DNA from: Plasmopara viticola
Lineage: Eukaryota; Oomycota; Peronosporomycetes; Peronosporales; Peronosporaceae
Assembly: GCA_001695595.3 (NCBI GenBank)
Contig: MBPM02000202.1
Coordinates: 1 to 64,000 of the forward strand
Length of the DNA: 64,000 nucleotides
Reading direction: 5' to 3'
Under the pieces are notes generated by a model. That model was given only the letters and a program-made list of their open reading frames with translations, had not been told where the DNA came from and did not search any database. Within the stretch, counting starts at the first letter, position 1. Every line of letters begins with the position of its first letter. Of the stretch, positions 48,535 through 60,566 are shown in pieces. Made by a program: the position numbers and the translations under genes.

Positions 48535-50000
48535 TCAGATCGCAAGAGCAGCGTTTACAACCTTTACTACATTGATGCGACCGTAACCGTATTGATTGTT
48601 TGGAAAAACCGTGTCCGGTGTCCCACCTCATGTCAAGGCAGCTTTTGGCAAGTTCTGGCCTGTCGAATTTATCAGTACCTGGCCTGTACTGTCGAATTTA
48701 TCAGTACCGTCTTGACAGCGTCGAAGCTCAAACCAGGACGTGCACTCAAGACCAACGCAATTGTACCAGCATGATGAGGCGCAGCCATACTCGTTCCCGA
48801 AATTCTCCTGTACTCGGAATCGTTGCTATATCACGCCGAACGAATGTTTACTCCAGGACCAGCAAAATCGGGCTTTACACGACCATTTACAGCCGGGCCG
48901 AGACTGCTAAACGGGGCTAAGACGTCATTGTTGTCGGTTGCTCCAACCGCAAAAACTTTAGGCGAATCACTCGGAGATGCGACTGAACCACATCCCCCAC
49001 TGCCTGCATTACCGGCTGAAAATACTGGAATGATACGAGCAGCATGCCAAGCATCTAGACTGGACTGGAAGTAGGTTGGATCTTGGCCGCCTCCCCAGCT
49101 ATTGCTCACAATATGTGGAGCTTTGGCTGGGTCACAGTTGTTGCCGTTCGCGTCTGTCGGACACAACATGAACTGCGCACAAGCAGTTAAAAGAGATAGC
49201 GAGCAAATTCTCATTCCACAACCCTTGCAAGCCATCCACTGGGCACCAGGTGCAACCCCCACTCCTTTGCCTCCTACAGCCGTGGCCGTTGTATGCGTTC
49301 CGTGGCCGCTTTTATCGAAAGGAGTTGCCGTCTTTCGTCTCGGATCATACCATCCGTGCGAACCGACCCAATTGGTTGCCAGACTCTCATGATGCTGCGC
49401 ACTCCTGAATCGATGTTCCCAACAACGACATTTTGACCAATGTTGCTTGAAGACCACACATTGGATGCGTTGATTTTCGTGACACCCCATTCAGCTGAAA
49501 CAGTGTCATTTGCCAAGTCAGCCGCACACTTGGTGGAATCTTGATTAACGACGACGTCATAGACCATTTCCTTTACCGACAGCAGACCGGATACCTGCTA
49601 AACAAGATTTAAAGGACAATCTTCCACTTCAATCGTGTTGCTTATCCAGTTGCTTTGAAACTGAAAGCCCTCTGCCTCGAGGACTTGTGTCACTGGACCT
49701 TGAGTCTGACGTGCGTGCTGCTTAAGAGCGCTCACAATATTTCGAATGTTTTCGACTCGCTCAGCCTCCGTCCAGATTGCGGCACCAGTGTTGTTAGCAG
49801 CATCAATAATTGACTTGATATATTGATTCATGACGATAACGTACCGGTGTGAGTCATACGACTTGCTCATAACCTTGACCAGCGGCGACACCAACTTCGG
49901 TGCTACACCCGTGATAGAATTTACTACATCAGAAATCAATCCCGTCTGGACTTTCGACACGTCAAAAATGTCCGTGGCAAAGACCACCGCACCGCACCAT
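48535..50000 (-). pseudogene. Old diverged subtilisin-like copy, minus strand
   Basis: It runs from an ATG complement at 49998-50000 to a stop complement at 48535-48537. The hydrophobic leader is largely deleted just after MVR. A CAG to TAG stop lies at 49598-49600. The frame shifts near the catalytic Asp motif (around 49390). The C-terminal part has a near-tandem duplication of about 27 bp near 48655-48715 around TGTCGAATTTATCAG. The catalytic His (GHGTHTTAT), SAGN and SGTSMAAPH regions remain readable. It is the most diverged copy, lies at the array edge and is convergent with the plus-strand array. Confidence 0.88.
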
Positions 50001-50500
50001 GATATGTGCGTGCCTTAAAATTTTGTTGAATTGAGTCTCTTAAAAAATTGACTAAAATTTGGAAAGGGAATTTTGTAATGAACAAGAAGTTGCTGAACAA
50101 AGCGAGCTAAAAATCTTGTTGGTTTATTGCGTTTTTGCGTTTGCGTTTGCATTTGCGATGCCGCGTTGTCTGCAGTGTTGTAAGGTGTATACTTCACCCA
50201 AGACGCTCTTTTGTGGTGTGGTAAGCCTATCGGTTGCCGAAGCTACTAGAAAGCTAGCGTGCATAATCGATAAACAAAAAGAATTTGCAGCTTATTTTGA
50301 GCTTTTTAGAATACAATAGCACATCCTCGCTTTGTCTGCACCAAATGCCCCACATCAAAAGCTATTGCCGTTTCGCATGCTTGTAAGCTCAGACGACATG
50401 AAGGTTGGCAACATGTTACTGCCATTGTCCACCAAAGCTAAGTGTTGGCTCAGATCTGGCTGGACACGTAATTCTTGACTTTCAATGTGAACTCAGTGCT
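50001..50500 (-). other. Diverged upstream region of the minus-strand subtilisin
   Basis: This is homologous to the region just upstream of the array genes, notably around the CCAGCCAGATC... element near 50445-50465. An open frame at 50059-50319 (+) has a local (GCGTTT)n run near 50128-50157 and is not convincingly coding. Confidence 0.65.
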
Positions 50501-51024
50501 TGCAAACTTGAAACTCAGAAAATAAATAACAAACTATCAAATAATTCGATAAGGTTTGTGGGACACTACTTTAGAGTATAGTAATAGGTATTAGCCCGTA
50601 TACTATAGTATAAATTGTTGCCCTTTTTGACGTATATTTAGCATCGATTACAGCACAAACTTGGCCTATTCTCATAATGTAGAGTAGTGAAACCCAGACA
50701 TTATTATTACGAGAGTGAAGAGCTTAACCTTTTTAAGTGCAGCTGAGTAATTAAACTTGACGTTTGATTTCCAATTGTGCTATGTCTTTTCGATTGAAGA
50801 ACCTACTTCGTGTTGAATATTCAGTTTGTGTTTAACTTTTAATCGGTATGCGGACACCTAATTTACTGATGTCATAACATCGAAAGCCAATTCTATTCTT
50901 TCTTATTCTTTGCTAACTCTTACCGCTGTATAGCTCGATTATTAGCTCAATAACTTTGGAAAAACTAACTAGAACGACAGAGTCGCAAATATCTTTTATT
51001 CCAAAGACGACAACGAAGCACTCG
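50501..51024. other. AT-rich intergenic, nothing recognised
   Basis: This separates the last array-derived sequence from the CTNNBL1 stop. It has no open frame of useful size, no RNA gene and no LTR. Confidence 0.6.
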
Positions 51025-52875
51025 TCACTCTGCATTGTCGCCATTCTCTACAATTTCGTCAATCACATTAGAAGAGTCACCAGTCTCTACACAGCTCTCC
51101 ATCACTGTCGCCACATTGTCCGCCTGAAGTGTATCCAAGAGCTCTCGTAGCTGCGCTATCTGCACTTTTTTCGCTTCCTTGTTCACAATCTCCTTCGTCC
51201 CCTTCGAATCATCTGGCTCGGCTTCCTGCTTGAGAGCATCATCAGCAACAAGTAGATCCAATTGCTCTTGTAAAACAATCGTCAAACTATCACTGTCAAT
51301 ATTGCGCTCATGAAACTTCACCATTGCGTAAGCTCGTAATTTCTTTGTAAAGCGACACAAGTGCGCAATGACAAAACAAGTTCGCTCTAAGACGAAAAGG
51401 CCTGCATCCAGTCGTCGCAAGTATCGACTCTCTTCATCCTCGTCTTCATCGTCAGCCTGCGTACTGCTATTCACGCGTTCGTGATACTTAGCAAACAGGT
51501 CCACCAATCGATCCACTTTTTCCATGTCATTTTCTACAAATTTCGCATGGAGACGAACAAGTCCATCGGCCGGGGCCGTTTCACGCACCCAAGCACACAA
51601 CGAGGCCACTACACTAACAATATTCTCCTCTTCTTTTGCCTTTTCGCTCTTTTTGCGAGCTTTTGTTCCATACTTCGCCTTATACTTTCCATATCGTCCC
51701 ATGAAGACAGAAAACACGCTCGGTAGACCGCCAATTTCAATCAAACGTTCGCAATTGCGCGCATTCCCCATTAGCGCGTGGTCCATAACTCGCAACGCAC
51801 CACCAAAGACAAATCGTTTGCGATCTTTGATAAACCGCAAGAGCAGTTCAAGTCCTTCAAGGTGGCGAAAGTGTTGCTGCGCTTCGGGTACTAACAATGC
51901 GCTACAGAGCACGTTGACTAAATTGCTTGCGAATTCCTCTTCTTCTTCACTATTTGGGTCGTTCTTTCGATACGGCGCAAGTGCTTGAAGCAATTCATCC
52001 AACAAATTCACCGGTTCTTTCCTTATCTTCTCTGTCTCTTCACTTGGTCGGGTCTTTCCCATCCACTGAACCAATTTTTCTCGTGCTTCGACCCCAGATT
52101 GCAATAAAATTGACAATATCTCACTCGCGTAGAGCTTGTTTTCACTGAATTTTCTTCCAGGAGCTACTTGACGTACTAAAAAGGGAAAGATCGACGTCTC
52201 AACGATTTGATGGCATACACTCGGCTCTAAATCGGCCAGATTTTCCAAAATTTGAAGTGACTGATATAATCCCGTCGTCTCTTCTTCCATCTCTCCGTCT
52301 TTCTTGCCCTCCGTGGCAGTTTGTAATTGATACAAATTCGTCACGAGCAATGGTACCAATTGCTCGTCGATTAAGTGTGTTGTGAGCATCCGAGTAGGCG
52401 CTAGAGACGCAGTGGCATCGTCGACGTCGGTAAACTCGGCTACTAGACTAAGTACAGTCAATCGGATGTCCAGATTTGCATGCGAAAGGAGCCCTAAAAG
52501 CACACGGGGTACTTGGAGTTCCATCATGACGACAAAGACCTCGGGCTTCGCTGCGACGTGTTTCCAGCGCGTCAGCTCGTTATGCAGAGCTAACTCCGAC
52601 TCGAGAAACTTTGATGGTTCGTCTACATGTTTTTCACGTGCCAATGCATTGGAACGAACGTGTTTCTGTAAAGAATGAGCCATGGATTTGAGTGTGCGAG
52701 CGTCCAGAGTGTCGCTTTGTTGTGCTTCGGCACCATCTACAATTGCTTGGATGTGGGCAGCATTGGCACGCGAGTCACGAGCACGTTTTGTGGTGGGTAC
52801 AGGCAAAGAAATAGGCTCTGCTGGGCGCTTGGATGCGACCTCTGTAGACAGCACTCGGTTAAAGTGGTCTTCCAT
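51025..52875 (-). CDS. CTNNBL1: Beta-catenin-like protein 1 (CTNNBL1), 616 aa, intronless
   Basis: This is a nuclear armadillo-repeat protein that in other eukaryotes associates with the Prp19/CDC5L spliceosomal complex. The frame is continuous from the ATG complement at 52875 to the stop at 51025. Residues 1-40 carry basic nuclear-localisation-type clusters (KRPAEP, TTKRARDSR). Then comes the family region with LESELALHNELTRW and LLGLLSHANLDIRLTVLSLVAEFTDVDD, followed by helical ARM-like repeats, a conserved FVFGGALRVMDHALMGN segment and a GKYKAKYG basic stretch. The C-terminus adds acidic and Lys-rich sequence. At 616 aa it is slightly longer than the roughly 560-aa animal protein. It is head to head with the deubiquitinase gene, 75 bp apart. 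Confidence 0.92.
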   Translation of the reverse strand: MEDHFNRVLSTEVASKRPAEPISLPVPTTKRARDSRANAAHIQAIVDGAEAQQSDTLDARTLKSMAHSLQKHVRSNALAREKHVDEPSKFLESELALHNELTRWKHVAAKPEVFVVMMELQVPRVLLGLLSHANLDIRLTVLSLVAEFTDVDDATASLAPTRMLTTHLIDEQLVPLLVTNLYQLQTATEGKKDGEMEEETTGLYQSLQILENLADLEPSVCHQIVETSIFPFLVRQVAPGRKFSENKLYASEILSILLQSGVEAREKLVQWMGKTRPSEETEKIRKEPVNLLDELLQALAPYRKNDPNSEEEEEFASNLVNVLCSALLVPEAQQHFRHLEGLELLLRFIKDRKRFVFGGALRVMDHALMGNARNCERLIEIGGLPSVFSVFMGRYGKYKAKYGTKARKKSEKAKEEENIVSVVASLCAWVRETAPADGLVRLHAKFVENDMEKVDRLVDLFAKYHERVNSSTQADDEDEDEESRYLRRLDAGLFVLERTCFVIAHLCRFTKKLRAYAMVKFHERNIDSDSLTIVLQEQLDLLVADDALKQEAEPDDSKGTKEIVNKEAKKVQIAQLRELLDTLQADNVATVMESCVETGDSSNVIDEIVENGDNAE

Positions 52876-52950
52876 GTCGATTGAAAAAGTCTATAGTGGG
52901 AGGTAAAGAAATGGTACCATAGATTGGGTACACTGGTACAAGAGTAAAGG
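52876..52950. promoter_or_regulatory. Shared 75-bp intergenic between CTNNBL1 and USP22-like gene
   Basis: The two start codons face away from each other with 75 bp between. Any promoter elements must be shared, overlap, or lie inside the coding starts. I do not see a clear Inr/FPR consensus. Confidence 0.5.
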
Positions 52951-54770
52951 ATGCAAGAGGAAGCACCCGAGCATCCGAGACTTTTGTACAGCAGTGCGGT
53001 CTGTATGCACATGACTACAGCGAATTTAGTGGCTTGGAAGGCGTTACAGATAGAGAATGGTGCGATGATAGACACAGCGGACATCGCGCGGCTACGGAAT
53101 TATCTAGCGAATTTGGTACGAATTCGGGTGATTCGGAGCCTTTTTTATTGTATTGTAAACTCACTTTATTGCAGGATGCTAGTGCGCACCTTTCGAGCGA
53201 GATGTATCGTTGCTTGTCGTGCAAGTTTCGAGGAATTCGAGAGCTGTCGATCGAGCAGCTGCAAGAAATTGAGGATGGACAAGACGACGGCAGCTTTATG
53301 GCGCATGCAATCCTATACAACCACAATATTGGTGAGAACAAATAATTCTTTTCCACTCAATCTAACATTATGGTGGTATTGCAATATGACAATAGCCATG
53401 ATGGAAAGAAAGAACCAGCTATATTGTGCAAGCTGTCGCGACTTTGTCTATTCTGATGCAGCTGGAATCAAAACGAGACAAAGAACACGACAGGCTGACA
53501 AGATGGCAATTCCTTCCAAATTATTGCGACGAGGTCTTGTAAATATGGGCAATACTTGCTTCATGAGCTCAGTACTGCAAGCATTGGCGCACAATCCTAT
53601 GCTCCAGCACTATTTCTTCGTAGCAAAGAGTCATGACACCACAATTTGTCACCAACAAAGGCAACAAATGTTCAAACGTCAAAAGAAGGAACAAGGATGC
53701 AGTGAAGAGGATGAAGATGGACCAGCTGCTCGACGTAAACCAGCGTTAAATGTCACAGTGTGTTTGGGTTGCGAGCTCGCGGCGTTCATGTCGCTTTTAG
53801 TCCCATCGTCTTCTCAAACGATGCTACTAGCACCGCCAATCGCGCCTCAGGGAATATTAGAAGCCATGTGGAGCGCATTTCCAACTTTTATTGGCACCGC
53901 GCAACACGATGCCCACGAATTGCTCATTGCACTGTTAGGTGGCCTTCACTCTCATACGCACCCTCGCGTATTTGTTCATGGTGGAGTGTCCCCTCGCTTT
54001 ACACCGCGGGGGCACACTTTGTGCGATTGTGCCGTCCATCAGCACTTTTCAGGAGTCTTACGTTCGACATTAGCTTGTGGAAGTTGTGGCCACGCTTCTC
54101 ATAAGTTTGATCCGTTCTTAGATGTGTCGTTGTCCCTCACTGACGCGACAGCAATCGACATCGAGCGCAATGGCCCAATGTCCGAGATGTCAGCGATCAC
54201 GATTGAGGCCCTCTTGCGTCAGTATTCCGCTAGTGAAGCACTAAGTGGACCCAATCAAGTCTATTGCGTTCGGTGCTCAAAGTATCAAACGCATTACAAA
54301 AGTCTGAACCCACATACGCTCCCAAACGTCCTTGTTTTTCACATTCGTCGTCTCGACTTTTACCGACAACAAAAACTGGAACATCATGTTCAATTTCCCT
54401 TAACGGATCTCAACATGAGGCCGTTTACCTCCGTGGGAATCGATGAAGCTAGCGATCGGAAGAGTACCAAGAAGCGTGGCAACGATCCGAAGAACTATCT
54501 GTACGATCTCGTCGCACTCGTTACGCACCATGGTGACTCGGTGAACGGTGGTCACTATACGTCGTACGTACGGGATGAAGGGAGCGTCTGGATTCTTTTT
54601 GATGACACTCAAGTGAGAACTGTAGCAGCTGACGACGTCGAACATTCCCAAGCGTAAGTACGAAAAGAGTGGGCAATAAGCATAATCTCGCTTACGTTGG
54701 AATGTGGTTCTTGCATAGATATCTTCTCTATTATGTACGGCAGAACCCGTTCATTGCTATTGGTGCATGA
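52951..54770 (+). CDS. USP22: USP22/UBP8-like ubiquitin protease, four exons (543 aa)
   Basis: This is probably the deubiquitinase of the SAGA complex, removing ubiquitin from histone H2B. Exons by splice sites and frame are 52951-53115, 53175-53331, 53396-54653 and 54719-54770. Introns are 59, 64 and 65 nt, each GT-AG. Splicing joins an N-terminal zinc finger of UBP type (VCMHM, YRCLSCKF, YCASCRDFVY) to the USP core. The core has Cys162 in NMGNTCFMSS, the AQHDAHE box, CxxC zinc pairs, His494 in NGGHYTSY and Asp510/511. Exon 4 supplies AYLLYYVRQ, the usual USP ending. Reading without splicing would give a false 568-aa protein with no finger and no ending. The ortholog call rests on motif order, and another zinc-finger USP remains possible. 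Confidence 0.85.
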
Positions 54771-57700
54771 GGAAATAAAGGTAAGCCGTTTTTTTACTCG
54801 AGCTCCATAGCAGTCCTGAAAAAAGGCAAATGAGGTTTACGTGTCGTATCTGACGTTGTATGGAACTCGAAAACGGAACTTTGCGTGCACACAATAATAT
54901 TTTTATTGCTGGAGTTTTCGTGACGGCGTGGTCGCGCCGAGTCCAGGAGTAAGCTTGTCGCGAACAGCTTTTAATGTTTGATAGAGCCACTATGTGACAG
55001 GGTCACACATTACCTGGCGAACGAGTTTAAAATATCATAATTATAGAAGCTTTGTGCTACCTTTTATTCACGATACCTCTCGAAAGCCTTCTTTTAACAT
55101 AAATGCTCGGATTCATGTTACGGCTTATATCCCCCCTTCCCTCGAAGATTAGAATTACATCAGATACTTTATGATTTGAACCCATACAGGCAGCGAAGAA
55201 GACCGTCTGTTGGTCGGGTCATCTGGCGATAAGCATGTCAAGAATGGACAATATAAAACCATTCAAGAAAGGCTTGATCGGCGTACACTATCTTCCTTAC
55301 CAAGACGATGTCTACGTATCAACGATTTGTACGAGCAGTCTACGATCATCAGGACTCATTGGGTGTGTCTCGGTCAACACGACCGACCACAAGAGCAATC
55401 TCAAGCGTGTACATCGACAAGGACAAGAACGAACAAGCGAGAAAGCCAGACTTGAACAAGAGATTGTCGGCGCAATAAAGTGGGGGGCCAAACCATCGCT
55501 AAAAATAATTTCGACTACTGTATTAGTCGCTTGATGGCCATTGCGCTCGAGAGATAAAGCATGTTATTGACAAGCACCCACCCAAGTTGCATAAGTGGGT
55601 CTGCATTGCTATGCACGTAAGTTAAAAGCTCTTATAAATGTCGACGCCCCACTGGAATCCCATTGCGCTGCTGTCAGTAAATTAGATTAATTTTCGTGCT
55701 CGGCCAGCTAAAAGATCGGCCATCGGGGCGACACTTTCCGATTAAGTCCCTAAAAGATACCAGCCTCGCAATCAAACCTGCAAGGTGCAAGCTGCACCGA
55801 TGGAGTAGGCATATATAATCACTATAAGGAAGAACAGCCACAGGCAAGCTTGCTCTTCCGAAATAGCTGGTTGACTAGTTCCGCATCCTCAACCATTACG
55901 GTTCGAATCTGTGGTGTCCGTGGATTCGCAGTCTCAGGTAGGGTACCTATAAAAAATGTTTCGCGGAGCAAAGCAACATCCATTGCTCTGGCTACATGCG
56001 AAGGGTCACGATCCGGGCCTGGCCGACGACGTGAACCTTTGTCTTACCCGAGGGCATCATACAGAAGCGCACTTACAAAGCCAGAAAAAATGTGTTGACC
56101 GTTAAAAGCGACTTATTGTACGCGCAAGCGTACGAGGCTACATACTCTGGCTTCGCGAGCTGGCTAAGGAAATCGGTCAACCAAACAAACTAACTGATAC
56201 TTTAAAAGAGAGCAACATAAACTAATTGGTTTTGTGTTTTACCTCCTTATGGTGGTGTTTCGCTGTGGATCTTTGTCAACCGTTGTGTCTTGCACACAAG
56301 CCAGCCTTGTTCAGTTTTCTTACGAAGCCAAGTAAATTCTCCATTCTAAGCAATACTCTGTTTATTGATGCCACGCAAGGAGAGGCAAAAAATCTCACGC
56401 GATACGATAATTATACTTCTTAGTGCCATGGCATCGGACGGGTCAAAACGTCCTTATCTTCTCCATTGGGCCCGCTATCCAGAGAGCGGGTAGACCTTTT
56501 ATGGCTCGGCGACTTCTATCGCGACTTGGTGGTAGCGAATTACTTAGCTCTTATCCCATTGCGTCATTGTTGAAATCACCCGAAAAATGTTGTTGTCGAC
56601 TTAAATATTGCCCATTTTTTTGTCACAGTTCTAGTGACCTCATCATTGAAGGCATCGCAGGTCGGACTTTGGACTCAGGATATACCGATTTTTGTCTTCT
56701 TTTAAGCGTATTTTTTTGCTTGGTCGATTTGTTGAACTTCACGTTTAGCACTTTTGAAGTGTGTACTGACCGATGAGTTTGTTTTCATAAAGCTAGCGGG
56801 TATAAATCCGAGCGAGGTTGCCATATTTTTGGCCTGAAGGCGGAAAGGTCTGTGGAGCATTGAGAGAGGGAGAGCAACAAGCACGCTTTCTCTGTGGTAT
56901 TGGGGTGGGAGATCTTTAAAAGACGTCCCTGTTTGAGCGGATTGAGCTTTTTAAGGCTATCTAAAGCTGTAGGCACAGCCTTTGTAAGTGAGTCATTTGT
57001 ATTGTACGCTTCTAATAGACACAGCTTTTTGTATTAGGCAATATTTAAGTCACAAGAGGTGACTGCACTGGCATCTGCGATCGCCGGAGCAATGCTCTTT
57101 GGTACTAGTCTGACCATCGTAAAATCACCCGGCTGACCGACAGCTCTCCTTGCTGCCTGTTTGGTCATTGTAATGACCAAATCGACTTTTTGAGTAAACT
57201 TCAAGAAAGGTTACCCCTCTCCTTTTAAATGCAATCCTTATTGTTGTGGTGATTAATGGGCCGTTCTCTGAAATTGAGCTTACGTATTAAAAGCTGGCCA
57301 AGTATGATGGCTTCCGATGCACGGTGCGCCTTTATACCAATTTGCATTTGGGCTTTCTAAGGCTACTGAAATGGATATAGTCAAGCCTAAAGTAATGAGT
57401 TGGATCTGGCGCGTTAAGTGATACGCACGGCGAAATAAAACATACATTTCATTGGAAAAATGCGTATTTTCATTCTATTGCCACTCGTCAATCTCGCTCT
57501 AGTCGAGGAAAGTAAATAATCATTCATCAGAAGATCTTATATCTCTTTGCGCGCCTCCTCTGTGCAAAGTGCTATGTGACTCGGTCGCATATGTCCAATC
57601 ACCCCTCCGATTGGAATGGTCGAGGGTGTAGGGAAGCAATCATTTAATTATTAAATGTGTAAATTGCTGCAGGTGTAGCTTATGCGTGCGAGATGAAAGA

Positions 57701-58098
57701 CACTGTTGAGATTGCATATGCATAAGACTCTGCTTGTAAAGTACTAAATCGACACAAAACGTCGATATCAAACATTCTGGTAAGCATATAACTATGTGCT
57801 CCAGCGACACTTTTACTAAACACGACGTAGCAAGAAATGCGTGTTTACGCGTTGCTGACCCTATGTTGTGGGCTCTAGGCAAGAGTTGTGTGGCTTTGTC
57901 ACATTATTTCTTCACTTTGTTTCTCTTTCTTGATCGTACATGTCACTTGTTCATAGTTACAATGTATGATTCCAAGCTCCCGTCACAACGTGATTCCGAT
58001 CTGTGCCGCCTTGGTGTTCCAATCATCGAGGCGACGCTGTACTTGCAGTCGGCTCCTACTTGATACAATACACGGACGCGTCGGATCCTATAGGTAAC
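54771..58098. other. 3.3-kb gene-poor stretch, no gene recognised
   Basis: Several open frames of 60-117 codons occur (for example 55210-55534, 55850-56098 and 56423-56776). None has family motifs, consistent coding character or a partner exon that I can justify. A TATATAA sequence is near 55812. No LTR, tRNA cloverleaf or array homology is seen. It may hold decayed repeats too old to recognise. Confidence 0.45.
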
Positions 58099-59902
58099 AT
58101 GAAGGTAACAGAACAGCTACCGGACCTCCCATATCCGCCAATCGCATCTCAGCCTTTTCCAACTCGAAAGGTTACACAAGCAAGCGGCGCCACTTTCTCT
58201 TCGTGCATAGCTATCTATACCCATCAACCGCTGCGTGTACCCATGCGCATACCCGCTGGGCCCCGTATCAATGGTTGGCACTGGCTCCTTCAGCTCCAAT
58301 TCTCGAGAACATGGGTGCTACATCCATGGGGACTATTGGCAGCATTATTGCGCTCTCCTAGTCGCCTCTTGGATGGCGTGACTGCTTCGCATCATCGTTA
58401 TTTGGACCGCCTTGCGGCTGCTGTCACCCAGAACCCATTATTGTTCCCCAAAGGTTTTTTTTCGGACGGATGGGGAGATTTAAACACTCCAAAACGGATA
58501 CGAGCACTGCTCCAGAGTCGACGCATGAGTGACGTGGTCGCGCTCAAAGACGGAACACTCTGTTGGGGCATGGTGAGAAAATTGGTGGGAGCCAAAGTTG
58601 CCATGAGACAAGGCACGTTTCGCAGTACCTTGGCCAATGCCCACGATTTGTTACCTGTGGAAAGTCAAGAGGCGTGGTGTGAATTAGTTACGCCGTTGGA
58701 GTGGGAAGAGGAGGGTACGATGCCACAGGGAAGAGCAGATCGACCTCTTGTGGGTACGTCGACGTCAATGTCATACATGAGGGCTTAAAAGCGATCGTCA
58801 TTTTACCATGATTTCTAGTCTTGCTGCCTGGAACGGGGGAACATGGATTTCTACATCGAAGGACGTCCATTGCGATTCCACTGGCCAAGCAAGGTGTTGC
58901 GAGTTTGGTACAGCGCGCTTCGTATTGGTCTCGTCGATTCAGTTGGGTTTAACATTATTTTCTGCAGATTTTGGAAGGGCCTTATTACGGCAAACGTAAA
59001 CCTCGCGAGCAACAAGGGTCCAAGTTACGCAGGTACGTTCTGACAGAGTTACTTGATTGTAAGAAGGGTACTTAGTCTTGTATGTGCAATTTGGTGATGA
59101 TAGAGTGAGTGATTTGCCCATTTTAGGCCAAGCTACGATCGAGGAAGCGAAATCGTTGTTGGCCTACTTTCGTGACGAGCACGGGTTTTCACAATTAGTA
59201 GTTGCTGGCAGTAGTATGGGTGGCTTACACGCTGCTATGGTTGCGTCCGTCTTTCCTGGAGATGTGGGAGCCACTGCTTGGTTAGCACCACCATCTGCCG
59301 TGCCTGTGTTTGCAGATGGTCTGCTTGCTGGATCGTGCAATTGGCGCTCGTTATACAAGCAACACGAACTCCAGCTGTTGGATAAGATGCTGACTGGACA
59401 TGCGGTAGTCGAGTCGTATGCAAAGCTGGTGCATACTGGTGCGAACATTGAAAAGACATCGATTGAGGCGATAAAGGTAAAAGTGGATCCTGTGCAAGAA
59501 GCCAAGAAGCGCATGAGACTCTTTCTCTCGATCACAGACATTGATAATTTTGGGCCTCCACGTCGTTCGGATGCGGTTGTGTTTGTTTACGGAAGTGAAG
59601 ACGAATACATTGGCTTTACGGAGCCTCAGTGGCAGGTAAGCTTAGCTTCCTGTGATCGCGTGGAAATTTAAGGAGAGTGATATTTTTTTCGACCTTTCTT
59701 TTCTATGTCTTAGCGCATGCGCGAGCAGTGGCAACCAGCCGAATTTCGAACGATTAAGACTGGACATGTGAGTGGCATTCTGCTGGAGCAAGAAGCTTAC
59801 CGTACAACAATATTAGAGGTCGTTGATCGTTTAAAAGGGCAAGCAGGTACAGCGGATTCATTGCCAACCAGTGTGGTATCTCCATCCGAAAAGGCTTGGT
59901 AA
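58099..59902 (+). CDS. ABHD18: ABHD18-like alpha/beta hydrolase, five exons (510 aa)
   Basis: This is an alpha/beta-hydrolase of the ABHD18 (DUF2048) family; its substrate is not predicted here. Exons are 58099-58753, 58819-58907, 58968-59058, 59127-59635 and 59714-59902, with GT-AG introns of 60-78 nt and phases that join cleanly. Family landmarks in order are FSDGWGDLNTPKR (the family has RGWG), LLPGTGEHGFLHRR matching the human AGTGDHHYWRRR box, LILEGPYYGKRKP, GSSMGG with nucleophile Ser308, SEDEYIGF with Asp437, and KTGHVSG with His466. The start is uncertain: the frame is open further 5' without an ATG, and a later Met lies at about 58243. The first about 90 residues are not conserved by eye. 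Confidence 0.87.
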
Positions 59903-60234
59903 ACCATGTATGGATACGAAGGACTTTGGCATCAAGTGGTTAATTTCATGCAATTGAATATTCTTTTCATGAGCACAACCTGCCGAGCAGATACTACTGA
60001 GACATGTTTAATATTCCGATGATTATGAAGTGAGTCCTGATGCTCTGTACCCTGCAGGGTTAGCTTTACGTGAAGTGGAGAGCTCTTTACTGCTTTAGGA
60101 GGTAATTTACCATAATGATCGATAGTAGTGCCATTAATCTGTAAACTACGATCTTAGCACTAATACTGAGTGAAATTTCATTTCTTCAATTTCTACGTAT
60201 TTCTCCACTCTTTAATCGGTCGGTGTCAAGTCAG
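59903..60234. other. Intergenic, nothing recognised
   Basis: AT-rich sequence between the ABHD18-like gene and an unassigned minus-strand open frame. No RNA gene or repeat is seen. Confidence 0.5.
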
Positions 60235-60519
60235 TCATGACCTCGCCGACAAATAAGGCATTTCCGTCTGGACGTTGCTTGTAGTTGCAGCTGTGACAAT
60301 AATGCTAGAATTCTCAGCGCTGTGCCAGGTACCACACTTGATGCCTTTCACAAGTTTGAAGCACCACGTCGTGTCGCAAACAGCAAAGTTAGAGTCCTTT
60401 TCGATAACATTGACGTAGTTCCTCAGGAGGACGTAGAAATCTGACAAGTGGTTACGTTTAAAGACTTGCGCATTCTTCCACGAGACGATATCGAGGTAAA
60501 CGATAAACGTCCAGCTCAA
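60235..60519 (-). other. Unassigned 94-codon minus-strand open frame, no ATG
   Basis: The frame opens with SWTFIVYLDIVSWKNA and ends at a stop complement at 60235. It has no ATG before the start or in the first 80 codons, so it would have to be an exon or a fragment. The aromatic-rich start followed by FKRNHLSDFYVLL faintly recalls the beginning of a PX domain, but the rest does not fit. The evidence that it is a gene is weak. Confidence 0.25.
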
Positions 60520-60566
60520 ATGAGTTGATTATTTTATACGCAGTTAGTGCGATCTTTTATAGTGCA

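Noticed and set aside
1..50000. Assembly artefact as the cause of the whole array
   Set aside because: Units differ by private substitutions, indels and insertions with clean target duplications, so they are distinct loci. Single-base indels alone may still be errors.
50059..50319. 86-codon open frame beside the old protease copy, similar at its end to a minus-strand frame near 874-1077
   Set aside because: The shared C-terminal pattern comes from homologous upstream DNA. Substitutions between the copies are not concentrated at synonymous positions.
55861..55930. GGTTCGAATC resembling a tRNA T-loop / B box
   Set aside because: No matching A box, acceptor stem or cloverleaf could be drawn around it.
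56423..56776. 117-codon frame with a LWLGDFYRDL-like stretch in another frame, possible old retroelement
   Set aside because: Too short and without catalytic motifs or LTRs.
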